From Paralactobacillus_A sp963926925 (GTDB taxonomy: Bacteria > Bacillota > Bacilli > Lactobacillales > Lactobacillaceae), in the NCBI GenBank assembly GCA_963926925.1, contig CAWUZD010000030.1:1-61720 (forward strand): DNA of 61,720 nt. The letters are read 5' to 3'. Both the position numbers and the translations under genes were made by a program. Below are positions 17,324-26,933 of this stretch, one piece after another; position 1 is the stretch's first letter, and every line of letters begins with the position of its first letter. Below the pieces are notes generated by a model that saw only the letters and a program-made list of their open reading frames with translations, was not told where the DNA came from and searched no databases.

Positions 17324-18085
17324 TTAGTTATCTAAATTATAATGTACTAATTTTAAAAACATTTGTGGATCCAAGCTTGCTTTACCAACTAATACGCCAT
17401 CAATATCATTTTGTAACATAATACCTCGAATATTAGTTTCATCGACTAAACCGCCATAAACAATATGTACTTGTTGGGCAGTAGTAGCATCATAACGATC
17501 ATTAATTGCTTGCCGAATTAATTGTGCAGCAGCTTGAATTTCTGTTAAAGTGACTGTTGCTTGGGTTTCGGTTGCCCAAATTGGTTCATAAGCAATGGTC
17601 ATTTGTGCAGCTTGATCAGCACTTACGCCAACTAAATCATCGTTAATTTCGCCAATTAACCATTCCTTAGCTTCATTACTGCTATGTACCTTATTATTTT
17701 CACCAACACACAAAATTGGTAACATGTGGTTACGATACAAGGCTTGCACTTTCCGATTAACTTGGGCATCATCTTCACCAAAATAACCCCGTCTTTCAGA
17801 ATAACCAACAATACCATAAGTAACACCCATGTCACTTAAGACTTGTGGTGATGATTCACCAGTAAAAGCACCAGCTTCTTCAAAATAACTATTTTCAGAA
17901 GCAACCTTAAGTGGTGTATCCTTGGCCGCAGCTAATAATGTTGATAAATCTAAGGCCGGTGCAGCAATAACCGTAATCACTTCACTAGCAGCAGGCAAAT
18001 TACCCTTAATTGCTTGCATATATGTTTGGGTTTCTTTAGGTCCCTTATTCATTTTCCAATTACCAATAACCATCGGAATTCTCAT
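17324..18085 (-). CDS. tpiA: Triosephosphate isomerase
   Basis: 253 residues of the TIM barrel enzyme that interconverts dihydroxyacetone phosphate and glyceraldehyde-3-phosphate. GNWKMNKG with the catalytic lysine opens the protein, GYSERRGYFGE carries the electrophilic histidine/serine region, the catalytic Glu is in AYEPIWATE (the usual GT at the end is replaced by ET), and YGGLVDETN is the phosphate loop. Start ATG 18085 (MRIPMVIGNW) fits the family; the frame is open to TTG 18097. gap and pgk, often next door in lactobacilli, are not here. Confidence 0.96.
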   Translation of the reverse strand: MRIPMVIGNWKMNKGPKETQTYMQAIKGNLPAASEVITVIAAPALDLSTLLAAAKDTPLKVASENSYFEEAGAFTGESSPQVLSDMGVTYGIVGYSERRGYFGEDDAQVNRKVQALYRNHMLPILCVGENNKVHSSNEAKEWLIGEINDDLVGVSADQAAQMTIAYEPIWATETQATVTLTEIQAAAQLIRQAINDRYDATTAQQVHIVYGGLVDETNIRGIMLQNDIDGVLVGKASLDPQMFLKLVHYNLDN

Positions 18086-18112
18086 GATGAACACCAACTT
18101 TTTTCATTGATT

Positions 18113-18127
18113 TGTACTTTAAGTACA
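18113..18127. promoter_or_regulatory. Palindrome upstream of tpiA
   Basis: TGTACTT-T-AAGTACA, a perfect 7-bp inverted repeat about 27 nt before the tpiA ATG. It suits an operator in the 5' region of the glycolytic operon. It does not match the CggR operator as I know it, so the regulator is unknown. Confidence 0.4.
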
Positions 18128-18182
18128 TTTACTTTAATTTTATCTTAATTGTGATTGATAACACAACTAAAAATAACGGCAT

Positions 18183-18211
18183 AAAAAAAGTGATGTCACG
18201 AAACATCACTT
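18183..18211 (-). terminator. Terminator of the uvrB-uvrA operon
   Basis: Arms AAGTGATGT/ACATCACTT with a 6-nt loop and a seven-base T run on the minus strand. It lies 21 nt beyond the possible small ORF, so that ORF would be inside the uvrBA transcript. Confidence 0.85.
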
Positions 18212-18231
18212 ATTACACCAAAAAAGATATA

Positions 18232-18348
18232 TCAATCACTTTTACCCCATAAAATTATTTGATCGTCTACTTCTCCAAAGTCGAAAATGTGTATTAATAC
18301 ATCCCTTGGTACGTTAAAATTATAGCAATCATTTCTAATATTTTTCAA
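18232..18348 (-). CDS. Possible 38-residue small protein coupled to uvrA
   Basis: A frame of 38 codons starts at TTG 18348 and ends at TGA 18232. An AGGGAG ribosome binding site (18360-18355), overlapping the uvrA stop codon, lies 6 nt before the TTG. The product is acidic in its second half (it contains HIFDFGEVDDQIILWGK), without a membrane segment. It is the last unit before the uvrBA terminator. I do not recognise a family. It could be a real translationally coupled peptide, the remnant of a longer gene, or chance. Confidence 0.45.
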   Translation of the reverse strand: MKNIRNDCYNFNVPRDVLIHIFDFGEVDDQIILWGKSD

Positions 18349-18358
18349 GAAATACTCC

Positions 18359-21205
18359 CTATAAGTATTCCCGACTACGTTTGGTATCACGTTCCAAGAT
18401 GGGTGCAAGGTATTTGCCAGTATAACTATTAGTTACTTTAGCAATTTCTTCAGGCGTACCAGTAGCAACGACACTCCCGCCTTGCGCACCACCTTCTGGG
18501 CCAAGATCAATAAGATAATCGGCTGTTTTAATCACATCAAGATTATGTTCAATCACTAGCACGGTATTGCCAGCATCAACTAACCGTGATAACACTTGTA
18601 ACAACCGCTTAATGTCATCCATATGCAAACCAGTCGTTGGTTCATCAAGAATATAGAAGTTATGACCGCGGGATTGCTTTTGTAATTCAGCGGCCAACTT
18701 CATCCGTTGTGCTTCACCACCAGATAATGTCGTTGCTGATTGACCTAATTGCACATAACCTAAACCAACATCAATAATCGTTTGCAACTTATGTTCAATC
18801 CGCGGAATATTTTTGAAAAATTCATGGGCTTCATTGACCGTCATTCGTAAAACTTCCGCAATATTCTTATCTTTGTAATGGACCTCTAAGGTTTCGGAGT
18901 TATAACGATTACCATGACAAACATCACATGGCACGTAAACATCAGGCAAGAAGTTCATTTCAATCTTAACAATCCCATCGCCCTTGCAGGCTTCACAACG
19001 ACCGCCCTTAACATTAAAGCTAAAACGACCTTTGGTATAACCGCGCATCTTGGCTTCATTCGTTTGGGCAAATAAATCACGAATATCATCAAAAACACCC
19101 GTATAAGTAGCCGGATTAGAACGTGGCGTGCGACCAATCGGACTTTGGTTAATATCAATCACATGATCAATATTCTCCCAACCAGTTAAATCTTGATACT
19201 TTCCAGGTCGTTCACTGCTATTTAATATTTTCTGAGCTAACGCACGTTTCAAGATATCATTAACTAATGTTGATTTACCGCTTCCTGAAACACCAGTGAC
19301 AACGACCATTTCACCTAACGGAATATCAACATTAATGTGCTTTAAATTATGCTCAGCAGCCCCTTTTAAGTGTAAAAACTTACCATTACCCTGCCGCCGT
19401 TGTAGTGGTACAGGAATAAATTTTTTACCGGCTAAATATTGACCAGTTAATGAATGCGGATTACGCATTACTTCTTGAGGGGTACCCGCAGCCATTACTT
19501 GACCACCTAATTCACCAGCACCTGGACCAATATCAATTAAATAATCAGCCTGGCGCATTGTATCCTCATCATGTTCAACTACAATCAAAGTATTACCCAA
19601 ATCACGCATTTGTTGTAACGAATGCAATAACCGGTCATTATCACGTTGGTGTAAACCAATTGACGGTTCATCTAATACATACAACACACCTGATAAGTTA
19701 GCCCCAATTTGGGTAGCTAACCGAATACGTTGGGCTTCGCCACCAGATAATGTGCCTGCTGAACGACTTAACGTTAAGTAATCAAGGCCAACATTAATCA
19801 AAAACTGCAAACGATCACAAACTTCCTTAATAATTGGTTTGGCAATCACTGCTTTTTGACCAGTAAAATGTAAATTCTTAAAGAAAGTAAGTGCATCTTT
19901 AATGGCATAATCAGAAACAGTTGCAATATCTTGACCCGCAATTTTAACTGCTAACGCCTTAATGTTTAACCGTTTGCCATGACAAACTGGGCATGGTAAT
20001 TCTGTCATGTAACGGCGCATCTTTGTTCTTCCTAAAACTGTCCGCGCCATATGATAACGCCGTTTCACATTAGGAATCACGCCTTCAAACGGTTCATCCG
20101 TATCACGCAAGCCAAATTCACTATTAAAATGAAAATGAAAGGTTTGTGTACCGGAACCATATAAAATTAATTGCTGTTGTTCACTTGTTAAATCCTTAAA
20201 TGGTTGATCAACATCAATCTTAAAAGCTTGCGCAGCTTGCATCAGCATCGTTGGATAATATTCTGAAGTCGTTGAATTCCATGGATCAATGGCACCTTGG
20301 CGTAAACTCTTCGTCGGATCAGGAATAACGAGTGATTCATCAACCGCTAACTTTACACCAAGCCCATCACATTCAGGGCAAGCTCCAAATGGCGCATTAA
20401 ATGAAAATAACCGTGGTTCTAATTCACCAATTGTGAAGCCGCACAAGGGGCAAGCATAATGTTCTGAAAATAATAGTGGTTCGCCACCAATCACATCAAC
20501 ACTTGCATAACCATCTGTTAATCGTAAGGCTGTTTCTAAGGAATCAAATAACCGTGAACGGATACTATCCTTCACAATTAAACGGTCAACAACAATCGCA
20601 ACATCATGCTTCTTATTTTTATTAAGATTAATTTCATCATCAACGTTATAAGTTGTGCCATCAATTTGAACACGGACATAACCTTCACGTTTAGCTTTGG
20701 CAATGACTTGCTTATGTTGTCCCTTCTTGCCACGGACTACTGGGGCTAAAATCTGAATCTTCGTCCGTTCGGGTAAATTCATTACCTGATCAGCCATTTG
20801 ATCAACTGATTGACTAGTAATGGGTGTCCCATCATTCGGACAAATTGGTGTGCCAACCCGGGCCCATAACAACCGTAAGTAATCATTAATTTCGGTTACC
20901 GTGCCCACTGTTGACCGGGGATTATGCGAAGTTGTCTTTTGATCAATTGAAATTGCTGGACTTAGACCATCAATTGAATCAACATCTGGTTTATCCATTT
21001 GTCCTAAAAATTGCCGCGCATAAGCGGATAAGCTTTCCACATAACGCCGTTGTCCTTCAGCATAAATCGTGTCAAAAGCTAATGAACTTTTACCGGAACC
21101 AGACAAACCAGTAATGACAACTAGTTTGTGCTTCGGAATAGTTACATCAATGTTTTTTAAATTATGGGTTCGTGCACCATGAATAACAATTTGATCATTT
21201 TTCAT
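18359..21205 (-). CDS. uvrA: Excinuclease ABC subunit A
   Basis: 948 residues, normal length. UvrA dimerises and loads UvrB at helix-distorting lesions in nucleotide excision repair. Two ABC ATPase modules are visible: Walker A GLSGSGKSS near residue 33 with signature LSGGEAQRIRLA near 490, and GVSGSGKST near 640 with LSGGEAQRMKLA near 830. Zinc modules CPLCGF...CPEC (about 256-283) and CEACKGDG...CDVCHG (about 742-770) are intact. It follows uvrB by 18 nt. Confidence 0.98.
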   Translation of the reverse strand: MKNDQIVIHGARTHNLKNIDVTIPKHKLVVITGLSGSGKSSLAFDTIYAEGQRRYVESLSAYARQFLGQMDKPDVDSIDGLSPAISIDQKTTSHNPRSTVGTVTEINDYLRLLWARVGTPICPNDGTPITSQSVDQMADQVMNLPERTKIQILAPVVRGKKGQHKQVIAKAKREGYVRVQIDGTTYNVDDEINLNKNKKHDVAIVVDRLIVKDSIRSRLFDSLETALRLTDGYASVDVIGGEPLLFSEHYACPLCGFTIGELEPRLFSFNAPFGACPECDGLGVKLAVDESLVIPDPTKSLRQGAIDPWNSTTSEYYPTMLMQAAQAFKIDVDQPFKDLTSEQQQLILYGSGTQTFHFHFNSEFGLRDTDEPFEGVIPNVKRRYHMARTVLGRTKMRRYMTELPCPVCHGKRLNIKALAVKIAGQDIATVSDYAIKDALTFFKNLHFTGQKAVIAKPIIKEVCDRLQFLINVGLDYLTLSRSAGTLSGGEAQRIRLATQIGANLSGVLYVLDEPSIGLHQRDNDRLLHSLQQMRDLGNTLIVVEHDEDTMRQADYLIDIGPGAGELGGQVMAAGTPQEVMRNPHSLTGQYLAGKKFIPVPLQRRQGNGKFLHLKGAAEHNLKHINVDIPLGEMVVVTGVSGSGKSTLVNDILKRALAQKILNSSERPGKYQDLTGWENIDHVIDINQSPIGRTPRSNPATYTGVFDDIRDLFAQTNEAKMRGYTKGRFSFNVKGGRCEACKGDGIVKIEMNFLPDVYVPCDVCHGNRYNSETLEVHYKDKNIAEVLRMTVNEAHEFFKNIPRIEHKLQTIIDVGLGYVQLGQSATTLSGGEAQRMKLAAELQKQSRGHNFYILDEPTTGLHMDDIKRLLQVLSRLVDAGNTVLVIEHNLDVIKTADYLIDLGPEGGAQGGSVVATGTPEEIAKVTNSYTGKYLAPILERDTKRSREYL

Positions 21206-21223
21206 AATTACTCACTAACCTCG

Positions 21224-23224
21224 TTATTTATCAGCTTTTAATTCAAGAATTGTATCACGCAACGTTGCTGCATGTTCAAAATCAAGCTTTTTAGCAGCAG
21301 CTTTCATTTCTTCAGTCAACCGGGCAATTAAATCTTGCCGTTCTTGCTTGCTTAAGTGCTTGTAATCAATTTCATCAAGATGCTTTTGCTCTGGAGTTTC
21401 GGTATTTTCCTTTTGAAAAGCACTAATATTATCACGAATTGGTTTGATAATTGTTTTCGGAACAATGTGGTGCTTCTTATTGTAAGCCTCTTGAATCATC
21501 CGACGCCGCTTAGTTTCTTTAATAGCAGCCCGCATCGAATCTGTCATCTTATCAGCATACATAATGACCTCACCATGGGCATTCCGCGAAGCCCGGCCAA
21601 TTGTTTGAATTAATGAACGTTCTGCCCGTAAAAAGCCTTCCTTATCAGCATCCAAAATCGCAATTAATGAAACTTCAGGTACATCAATACCTTCACGTAA
21701 TAAATTAATCCCAACTAAGACATCAAACTTACCAACCCGTAAGTCATGAATAATCTTCGTCCGTTCAAGGGTTTTAATATCACTATGCAAGTAACGAACT
21801 TTAATACCTAATTCCTTAAGATATTCTGTTAAATCTTCGGCCATTTTCTTAGTTAAGGTCGTTACGAAGACCCGTTCATGGCGTTTAATCCGTTTGTTAA
21901 TTTCACCAACCAAATCATCCATTTGTCCCATACTTGGCCGCACTTCAATTTTAGGATCTAATAATCCGGTTGGCCGAATGATTTGTTCAGCAATATCATC
22001 CTTGGGTACCCGGTCTAATTCATAGGGACCAGGGGTTGCAGAAACATAAAGAATCTGGTTAACATGTTGTTCAAATTCATCAATTTTTAAAGGACGATTA
22101 TCTAAAGCACTTGGCAAACGAAAACCATAATCAATTAACATTTGTTTACGCGCCGTATCACCGTTATACATCCCCCGAATTTGTGGCATGGTAACATGTG
22201 ATTCATCAACCATGATAATGGTATCTTTAGGGAAGAAATCAAGCAAAGTATGTGGTGGTTCGCCTGGTGCCCGACCATCCAAATGGCGTGAATAGTTTTC
22301 AATACCAGAGGTATAGCCCATTTCACGCATCATTTCAATATCATAGTTAGTCCGTTGTTCCAAGCGTTGGGCTTCCACTAATTTATTTTGTGCACGGAGT
22401 TCTTTGAGGCGTTCATCTAATTCCTGCTTAATACTCCGTAAAGCACGTTCCATTTGGTGTTCACCCACCATAAAGTGTGTAGCTGGAAAAATCGTTACTT
22501 GTTGACGCTTACCAATCACTTCACCCGTTAATGAATCAATTTCACTAATTTGGTCAATTTCATCGCCAAAAAACTCAACGCGAATCGCATGTTCATCTTG
22601 TGAAGCTGGAAAAATTTCAACCACATCACCACGTACCCGGAAATGACCACGTTGAAAATCAAAATCATTCCGGTCAAACTGAATATCAACTAACCGCCGT
22701 AACAATTCATCACGATCCATTTCTTGACCGACATGAAGTGCAATCGTGTGTTTACGATATTGTTCTGGATCACCCAAGCCATAAATACTGGAAACAGAAG
22801 CTACTACAATGACATCCCGCCGTTCTAACAAAGCACTAGTAGCACCATGCCGTAACTTATCAATTTCATCATTAATACTTGAGTCCTTCTCAATATAAGT
22901 ATCACTTGAAGGCACATAGGCTTCTGGTTGGAAGTAATCATAATAACTTACAAAGTATTCAACCGCATTATGAGGAAAGAATTCTTTAAATTCACTATAT
23001 AGTTGCCCAGCAAGCGTTTTGTTATGTGACAAAATTAACGTTGGCCGGTTTAAATTAGCAATAATATTCGCCATGGTAAAAGTTTTACCAGTTCCCGTTG
23101 CGCCTAATAAAATTTGTTCCTTCTTGCCGGCCTTAAAACCAGCGGTTAATTTTTTAATTGCTTGTGGTTGATCACCAGCCGGTTTATAAGGGGCAACTAA
23201 TTCAAATTTTGATGGATTTGTCAT
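21224..23224 (-). CDS. uvrB: Excinuclease ABC subunit B
   Basis: 666 residues. UvrB verifies damage and recruits UvrC. The P-loop GATGTGKTFT is near residue 42, the beta-hairpin YYDYFQPEAYVP that inserts between strands is near 95, the DEAD-like box is DESH, and motif VI is QTIGRASRNAHG near 540. The C-terminal UVR motif (about 625-660, EMKAAAKKLDFEHAATLRD) pairs with UvrC. Ribosome binding site AAGGAGT. Confidence 0.98.
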   Translation of the reverse strand: MTNPSKFELVAPYKPAGDQPQAIKKLTAGFKAGKKEQILLGATGTGKTFTMANIIANLNRPTLILSHNKTLAGQLYSEFKEFFPHNAVEYFVSYYDYFQPEAYVPSSDTYIEKDSSINDEIDKLRHGATSALLERRDVIVVASVSSIYGLGDPEQYRKHTIALHVGQEMDRDELLRRLVDIQFDRNDFDFQRGHFRVRGDVVEIFPASQDEHAIRVEFFGDEIDQISEIDSLTGEVIGKRQQVTIFPATHFMVGEHQMERALRSIKQELDERLKELRAQNKLVEAQRLEQRTNYDIEMMREMGYTSGIENYSRHLDGRAPGEPPHTLLDFFPKDTIIMVDESHVTMPQIRGMYNGDTARKQMLIDYGFRLPSALDNRPLKIDEFEQHVNQILYVSATPGPYELDRVPKDDIAEQIIRPTGLLDPKIEVRPSMGQMDDLVGEINKRIKRHERVFVTTLTKKMAEDLTEYLKELGIKVRYLHSDIKTLERTKIIHDLRVGKFDVLVGINLLREGIDVPEVSLIAILDADKEGFLRAERSLIQTIGRASRNAHGEVIMYADKMTDSMRAAIKETKRRRMIQEAYNKKHHIVPKTIIKPIRDNISAFQKENTETPEQKHLDEIDYKHLSKQERQDLIARLTEEMKAAAKKLDFEHAATLRDTILELKADK

Positions 23225-23257
23225 TTTTACTCCTTAAAAAATTTACGACTATATGCG

Positions 23258-23284
23258 AAAAGAGTTTGCATGGCAAACTCTTTT
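23258..23284 (-). terminator. Terminator after pgcA
   Basis: Arms AAAAGAGTTTGC/GCAAACTCTTTT around a 3-nt loop, between pgcA and uvrB. The T run forms part of the stem. Confidence 0.7.
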
Positions 23285-23320
23285 CTACTTCAAATATCTA
23301 ATTACAATTACATTACTTAA

Positions 23321-25057
23321 TTATTGAGCATCTTCAATAAAAGTATGCAAGTCATTTTCAAATGCTGTCAACTTATCTTGAGCGGCTTGAGCAGTTGGTG
23401 CACTGGTACCAACATAGAACTTAACTTTTGGTTCAGTACCAGATGGCCGAATCGCAATCCAGGTTTCATTTTCTAATTGGTACTTCAAAACGTTAGATTC
23501 TGGTAAATCAACATCAACACTGTGACCATCTTCAAGATAAGTAATCGTTTGGGCTTGTAAGTCCATTACTGACATTACTTTATAACCAGCAAATGATTCA
23601 GGGTTAGCTTCCCGGAAGTGTGTCATTAACCGGTTCATCTTATCAGCACCATCTAAACCATCAAATTCAATGGCAGTTGTCTTTTCAGCAAAGTAACCAT
23701 ACTTAGCATATAAGGCTTGAATGCCATCATATAATGTCTTGCCTTGCCGTTTGTAATAAGCCGCAACTTCAGCCAAAAGTACCATTGATTGAATAGCATC
23801 CTTATCACGAACAAATGGTTTAATTAAGTAACCATAACTTTCTTCAAAACCAAATAAGAAAGTATGATCACCTGTTGCTTCAAAGTTCTTAATTTGTTCA
23901 GCAATAAACTTAAAACCAGTTTCAACATTAATCATCGTAATATGATAATCATCAGCAATCTTAGTTGCTAATTCAGTAGAAACGATTGATTTTACAACTG
24001 CACCATTAGCTGACAAAGTATGCGCATGTTGCCGTGCTGCTAAAATGTAGTTTAATAACAAAGCGGCAATTTGGTTACCAGTTAATAATTGGTATTCACC
24101 ATTTGGTTGGCGAACAGCGGCACCTAACCGGTCAGCATCAGGGTCAGTAGCAACTAATAAATCAGCACCTTCCTTTTTACCTAAGGCAATTGCCATATCA
24201 AATGCTTGTGGAAATTCAGGATTAGGAAATGGCACGGTCGCAAATTCAGGATCAGCAATGGCTTGTTCAGGAACCATTGTGAAGTCTTCAAAACCAGCAT
24301 TCCGTAAAGCCCGTTCACCTAAAACTTTACCAGTACCATGTAATGGTGTGTAGATTAATTTCATATTTTTACCAACAGTATCAACTAATTCTTGATCAAT
24401 TGTTACTGTCTTAACAGCTTGCAAATAAGCTTGGTCAACATTTTCACCAATCATGGTCATGACATGTTGTTCACGGAGTGTTTGTTCATCAGCAACTTTA
24501 ATTGCAAATAAATCAGTAACACTACGGACATACTTAGTAATCATGTCAGATTCCTTTGGTGGCATTTGACCACCATCAGGACCATAAATCTTATAACCAT
24601 TGTATTGCTTAGGATTATGACTTGCCGTAATCATAATACCAGCATAAGTATGTAAGTGCCGTACTGTGAATGATAATTCAGGAGTTGGCCGCATATCATC
24701 AAAAATATAAGTTGGAATATTATGAAAACCTAATACACGGGCAGCTTCATGAGCAAATTCTTTAGAATGATAACGTGAGTCAAAACTAATTGCGACGCCA
24801 CGTTTCTTTGTATCAGCATCTAAAGTATCCATAAACCGTGCTAATCCTTCAGTAGCTTGCCGCACAGTATAGATATTCATGTTATTAATACCAGGACCCA
24901 TTGTGCCACGCATTCCGGCAGTTCCAAAGGCCATTGGTTTACTAAAACTTTCTGCTAATTTAGTTTGGTCATTGCTCATTTGAGCTAATTCATGTTTTAA
25001 ATTAATATCTAAATCTGGTTGTTTTAACCAATTTTGATAATTTTCTTGCCAAGTCAA
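23321..25057 (-). CDS. pgcA: Phosphoglucomutase (alpha-phosphohexomutase family)
   Basis: 578 residues. It interconverts glucose-1-phosphate and glucose-6-phosphate, feeding UDP-glucose and cell-wall or exopolysaccharide synthesis. The active serine loop TASHNPKQYNGYK is near residue 145, the metal loop DPDADRLG near 300, the sugar-binding FGFEESYGYL near 400 and the phosphate-binding RPSGTEPKVKFY near 535. Length and motifs fit the PgcA group of Firmicutes rather than phosphoglucosamine mutase. Confidence 0.95.
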   Translation of the reverse strand: MTWQENYQNWLKQPDLDINLKHELAQMSNDQTKLAESFSKPMAFGTAGMRGTMGPGINNMNIYTVRQATEGLARFMDTLDADTKKRGVAISFDSRYHSKEFAHEAARVLGFHNIPTYIFDDMRPTPELSFTVRHLHTYAGIMITASHNPKQYNGYKIYGPDGGQMPPKESDMITKYVRSVTDLFAIKVADEQTLREQHVMTMIGENVDQAYLQAVKTVTIDQELVDTVGKNMKLIYTPLHGTGKVLGERALRNAGFEDFTMVPEQAIADPEFATVPFPNPEFPQAFDMAIALGKKEGADLLVATDPDADRLGAAVRQPNGEYQLLTGNQIAALLLNYILAARQHAHTLSANGAVVKSIVSTELATKIADDYHITMINVETGFKFIAEQIKNFEATGDHTFLFGFEESYGYLIKPFVRDKDAIQSMVLLAEVAAYYKRQGKTLYDGIQALYAKYGYFAEKTTAIEFDGLDGADKMNRLMTHFREANPESFAGYKVMSVMDLQAQTITYLEDGHSVDVDLPESNVLKYQLENETWIAIRPSGTEPKVKFYVGTSAPTAQAAQDKLTAFENDLHTFIEDAQ

Positions 25058-25127
25058 AAGTTTTTCCTCCTCATGAAAAAACTATTACAATTGCTATTAT
25101 ACTAATAATTAGTTTTTTTATACAACT

Positions 25128-25154
25128 AAAAAAGAACTGGTAAAACCAGTCCTT
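25128..25154 (-). terminator. Terminator after trxB
   Basis: On the minus strand AAGGACTGGT pairs with ACCAGTTCTT (one G-U pair), followed by TTTTT. It closes the hprK-lgt-trxB unit. Confidence 0.8.
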
Positions 25155-25160
25155 CCCTTA

Positions 25161-26087
25161 TTAATCATTTAAACTTTGAATATAATTAAAGGCTTCTTGA
25201 CCCGCAATACTACCATCACCAACTGCTGTAGCAATTTGGCGAATACTGCTAGCACGAATATCACCAATCGCAAAGATACCAGGATGACTAGTAGCCATTC
25301 GTTCATTAGTAATTACCCAGCCCTTTTCATCACAAATATCTAGGTCTTGAAAGGCTTCATTCATTGGTTGTAAACCAACATAGATAAAGGTGCCATTGGC
25401 TGGTAACGTATGTTGTTCATCAGTAACTTTATCACGATAATGCACACCAGTTACGCCCTGATCATCGCCTTCAATACTTTCGACTTGAGCATTCCAAATA
25501 AACCGCATTTTATCATTAGCGAAGGCGCGTTTTTGTAAAATCTTCTGGGCTCGTAATTGGTCACGCCGGTGAATTACAATGACTTCTTTAGCTAAGTTAG
25601 CCAAGTATAAACCTTCTTCAACGGCAGAGTCACCGCCACCAATCACCGCTACCGTTTGGTTTTTAAAGAAGGCACCATCGCAAACGGCACAATAAGATAC
25701 ACCACGACCATTATATTTTTCTTCACCAGGCACATTTAACTTACGGTGTTCTGAACCAGTCGCAATAATCACAACCTTGGCATCATATTCACCATCATCA
25801 GTAACAACATGCTTTAAAGTACCATTATCAATAATTTTTTCAGTATTACCATATTTAAAATCAGCGCCAAAACGCATTGCACTATCATACATCTTCTGTC
25901 CCAAATCAGGACCAAGAATAGATGAAAAACCAGTGTAGTTTTCAACTTCAGCGGTATTATTCATTTGCCCACCATAGATACCACGGTCCAACATTAATAC
26001 TGATAAATTAGCCCGGGATGCATATAAAGTAGCTGTCATCCCCCCAGGACCAGCACCAATGACAATTACATCATATTCCTTACTCAT
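25161..26087 (-). CDS. trxB: Thioredoxin reductase
   Basis: 308 residues. This FAD/NADPH flavoprotein reduces thioredoxin. The FAD-binding GAGPGGMTATLYASR is at about residues 11-25, the redox disulfide CAVC near 135, the NADPH-binding GGGDSAVEEG near 153 and the C-terminal FAIGDIR near 275. ATG 26087 overlaps the lgt stop (ATGAGTAA) and has GAGGAG about 8 nt upstream; a GTG at 26096 is not needed. Confidence 0.96.
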   Translation of the reverse strand: MSKEYDVIVIGAGPGGMTATLYASRANLSVLMLDRGIYGGQMNNTAEVENYTGFSSILGPDLGQKMYDSAMRFGADFKYGNTEKIIDNGTLKHVVTDDGEYDAKVVIIATGSEHRKLNVPGEEKYNGRGVSYCAVCDGAFFKNQTVAVIGGGDSAVEEGLYLANLAKEVIVIHRRDQLRAQKILQKRAFANDKMRFIWNAQVESIEGDDQGVTGVHYRDKVTDEQHTLPANGTFIYVGLQPMNEAFQDLDICDEKGWVITNERMATSHPGIFAIGDIRASSIRQIATAVGDGSIAGQEAFNYIQSLND

Positions 26088-26919
26088 TGTTATCACTCCT
26101 CATCACAGGATTACCATCTAGGTACCATTGTAAATTATTTTGCCGCCGTCTTATTACCAAAATGATTATTGCACCAACAAAGAAAACGACACTTAAAATT
26201 TGCGAAACACGTAAGAAATTACCAATCATTAATGAATCGGTCCGCATGCCTTCAATAAAGAACCGCGCAAATGAATACCACATCACGTAACTTAAGAAGA
26301 TTTCACCTTGCTTAAACCAATGCGGATTATGGCGAATTGTCATAATTAAAACAAAGCCAATTACATTCCAAATTGATTCATATAAGAATGTTGGTTGCCG
26401 GTAAGCACCATTAATAAACATTTGGGCAATCACAACATGTGGTAAGTGAAAACTGTGTAAATAAGCATAAGTAGTAATAGTTCCATAAGCTTCCTGGTTC
26501 ATAAAATTACCCCAACGACCAATTGCTTGGGCGATTACAACGGCCGGTGCGGCAATATCTAAAATCAACCAAATTGGTAAGTGATGATAATGACAGTAAA
26601 CAATAAAAACGATTGCCGCTGCAATTAATCCACCATAAATCGCAATCCCCCCATGCCAAATTTGAATAATTTGGTCAGGATGAGCTGCGTAATATGGCCA
26701 TTGAAAGACTACATAATAAAGACGTGCTCCAATTAATGAAAATGGCAATGCCCATAAAATTAAATCTAAAATTGTATCTTCAGAAATATTACGGCGTTGT
26801 GCTTCTTTAACTGCTAAATATGTTGCTAATAATACACCACATGCAATAATGATGCCATACCAATGAATTTCAAGCCCACCAAATTGCCAAGCGATGGGAT
26901 TAAGAACGCCTAATAGCAA
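26080..26919 (-). CDS. lgt: Prolipoprotein diacylglyceryl transferase
   Basis: 279 residues with about seven membrane segments. Lgt transfers diacylglycerol from phosphatidylglycerol to the lipobox cysteine of prolipoproteins. The signature GRWGNFMNQEAYG is near residue 139 and WHGGIAIYGGLI near 88. The start is TTG 26919 with AAAGGAG about 10 nt upstream. It is coupled to trxB by an 8-nt overlap and follows hprK. Confidence 0.96.
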   Translation of the reverse strand: MLLGVLNPIAWQFGGLEIHWYGIIIACGVLLATYLAVKEAQRRNISEDTILDLILWALPFSLIGARLYYVVFQWPYYAAHPDQIIQIWHGGIAIYGGLIAAAIVFIVYCHYHHLPIWLILDIAAPAVVIAQAIGRWGNFMNQEAYGTITTYAYLHSFHLPHVVIAQMFINGAYRQPTFLYESIWNVIGFVLIMTIRHNPHWFKQGEIFLSYVMWYSFARFFIEGMRTDSLMIGNFLRVSQILSVVFFVGAIIILVIRRRQNNLQWYLDGNPVMRSDNNE

Positions 26920-26933
26920 GATTAAGATCTCCT

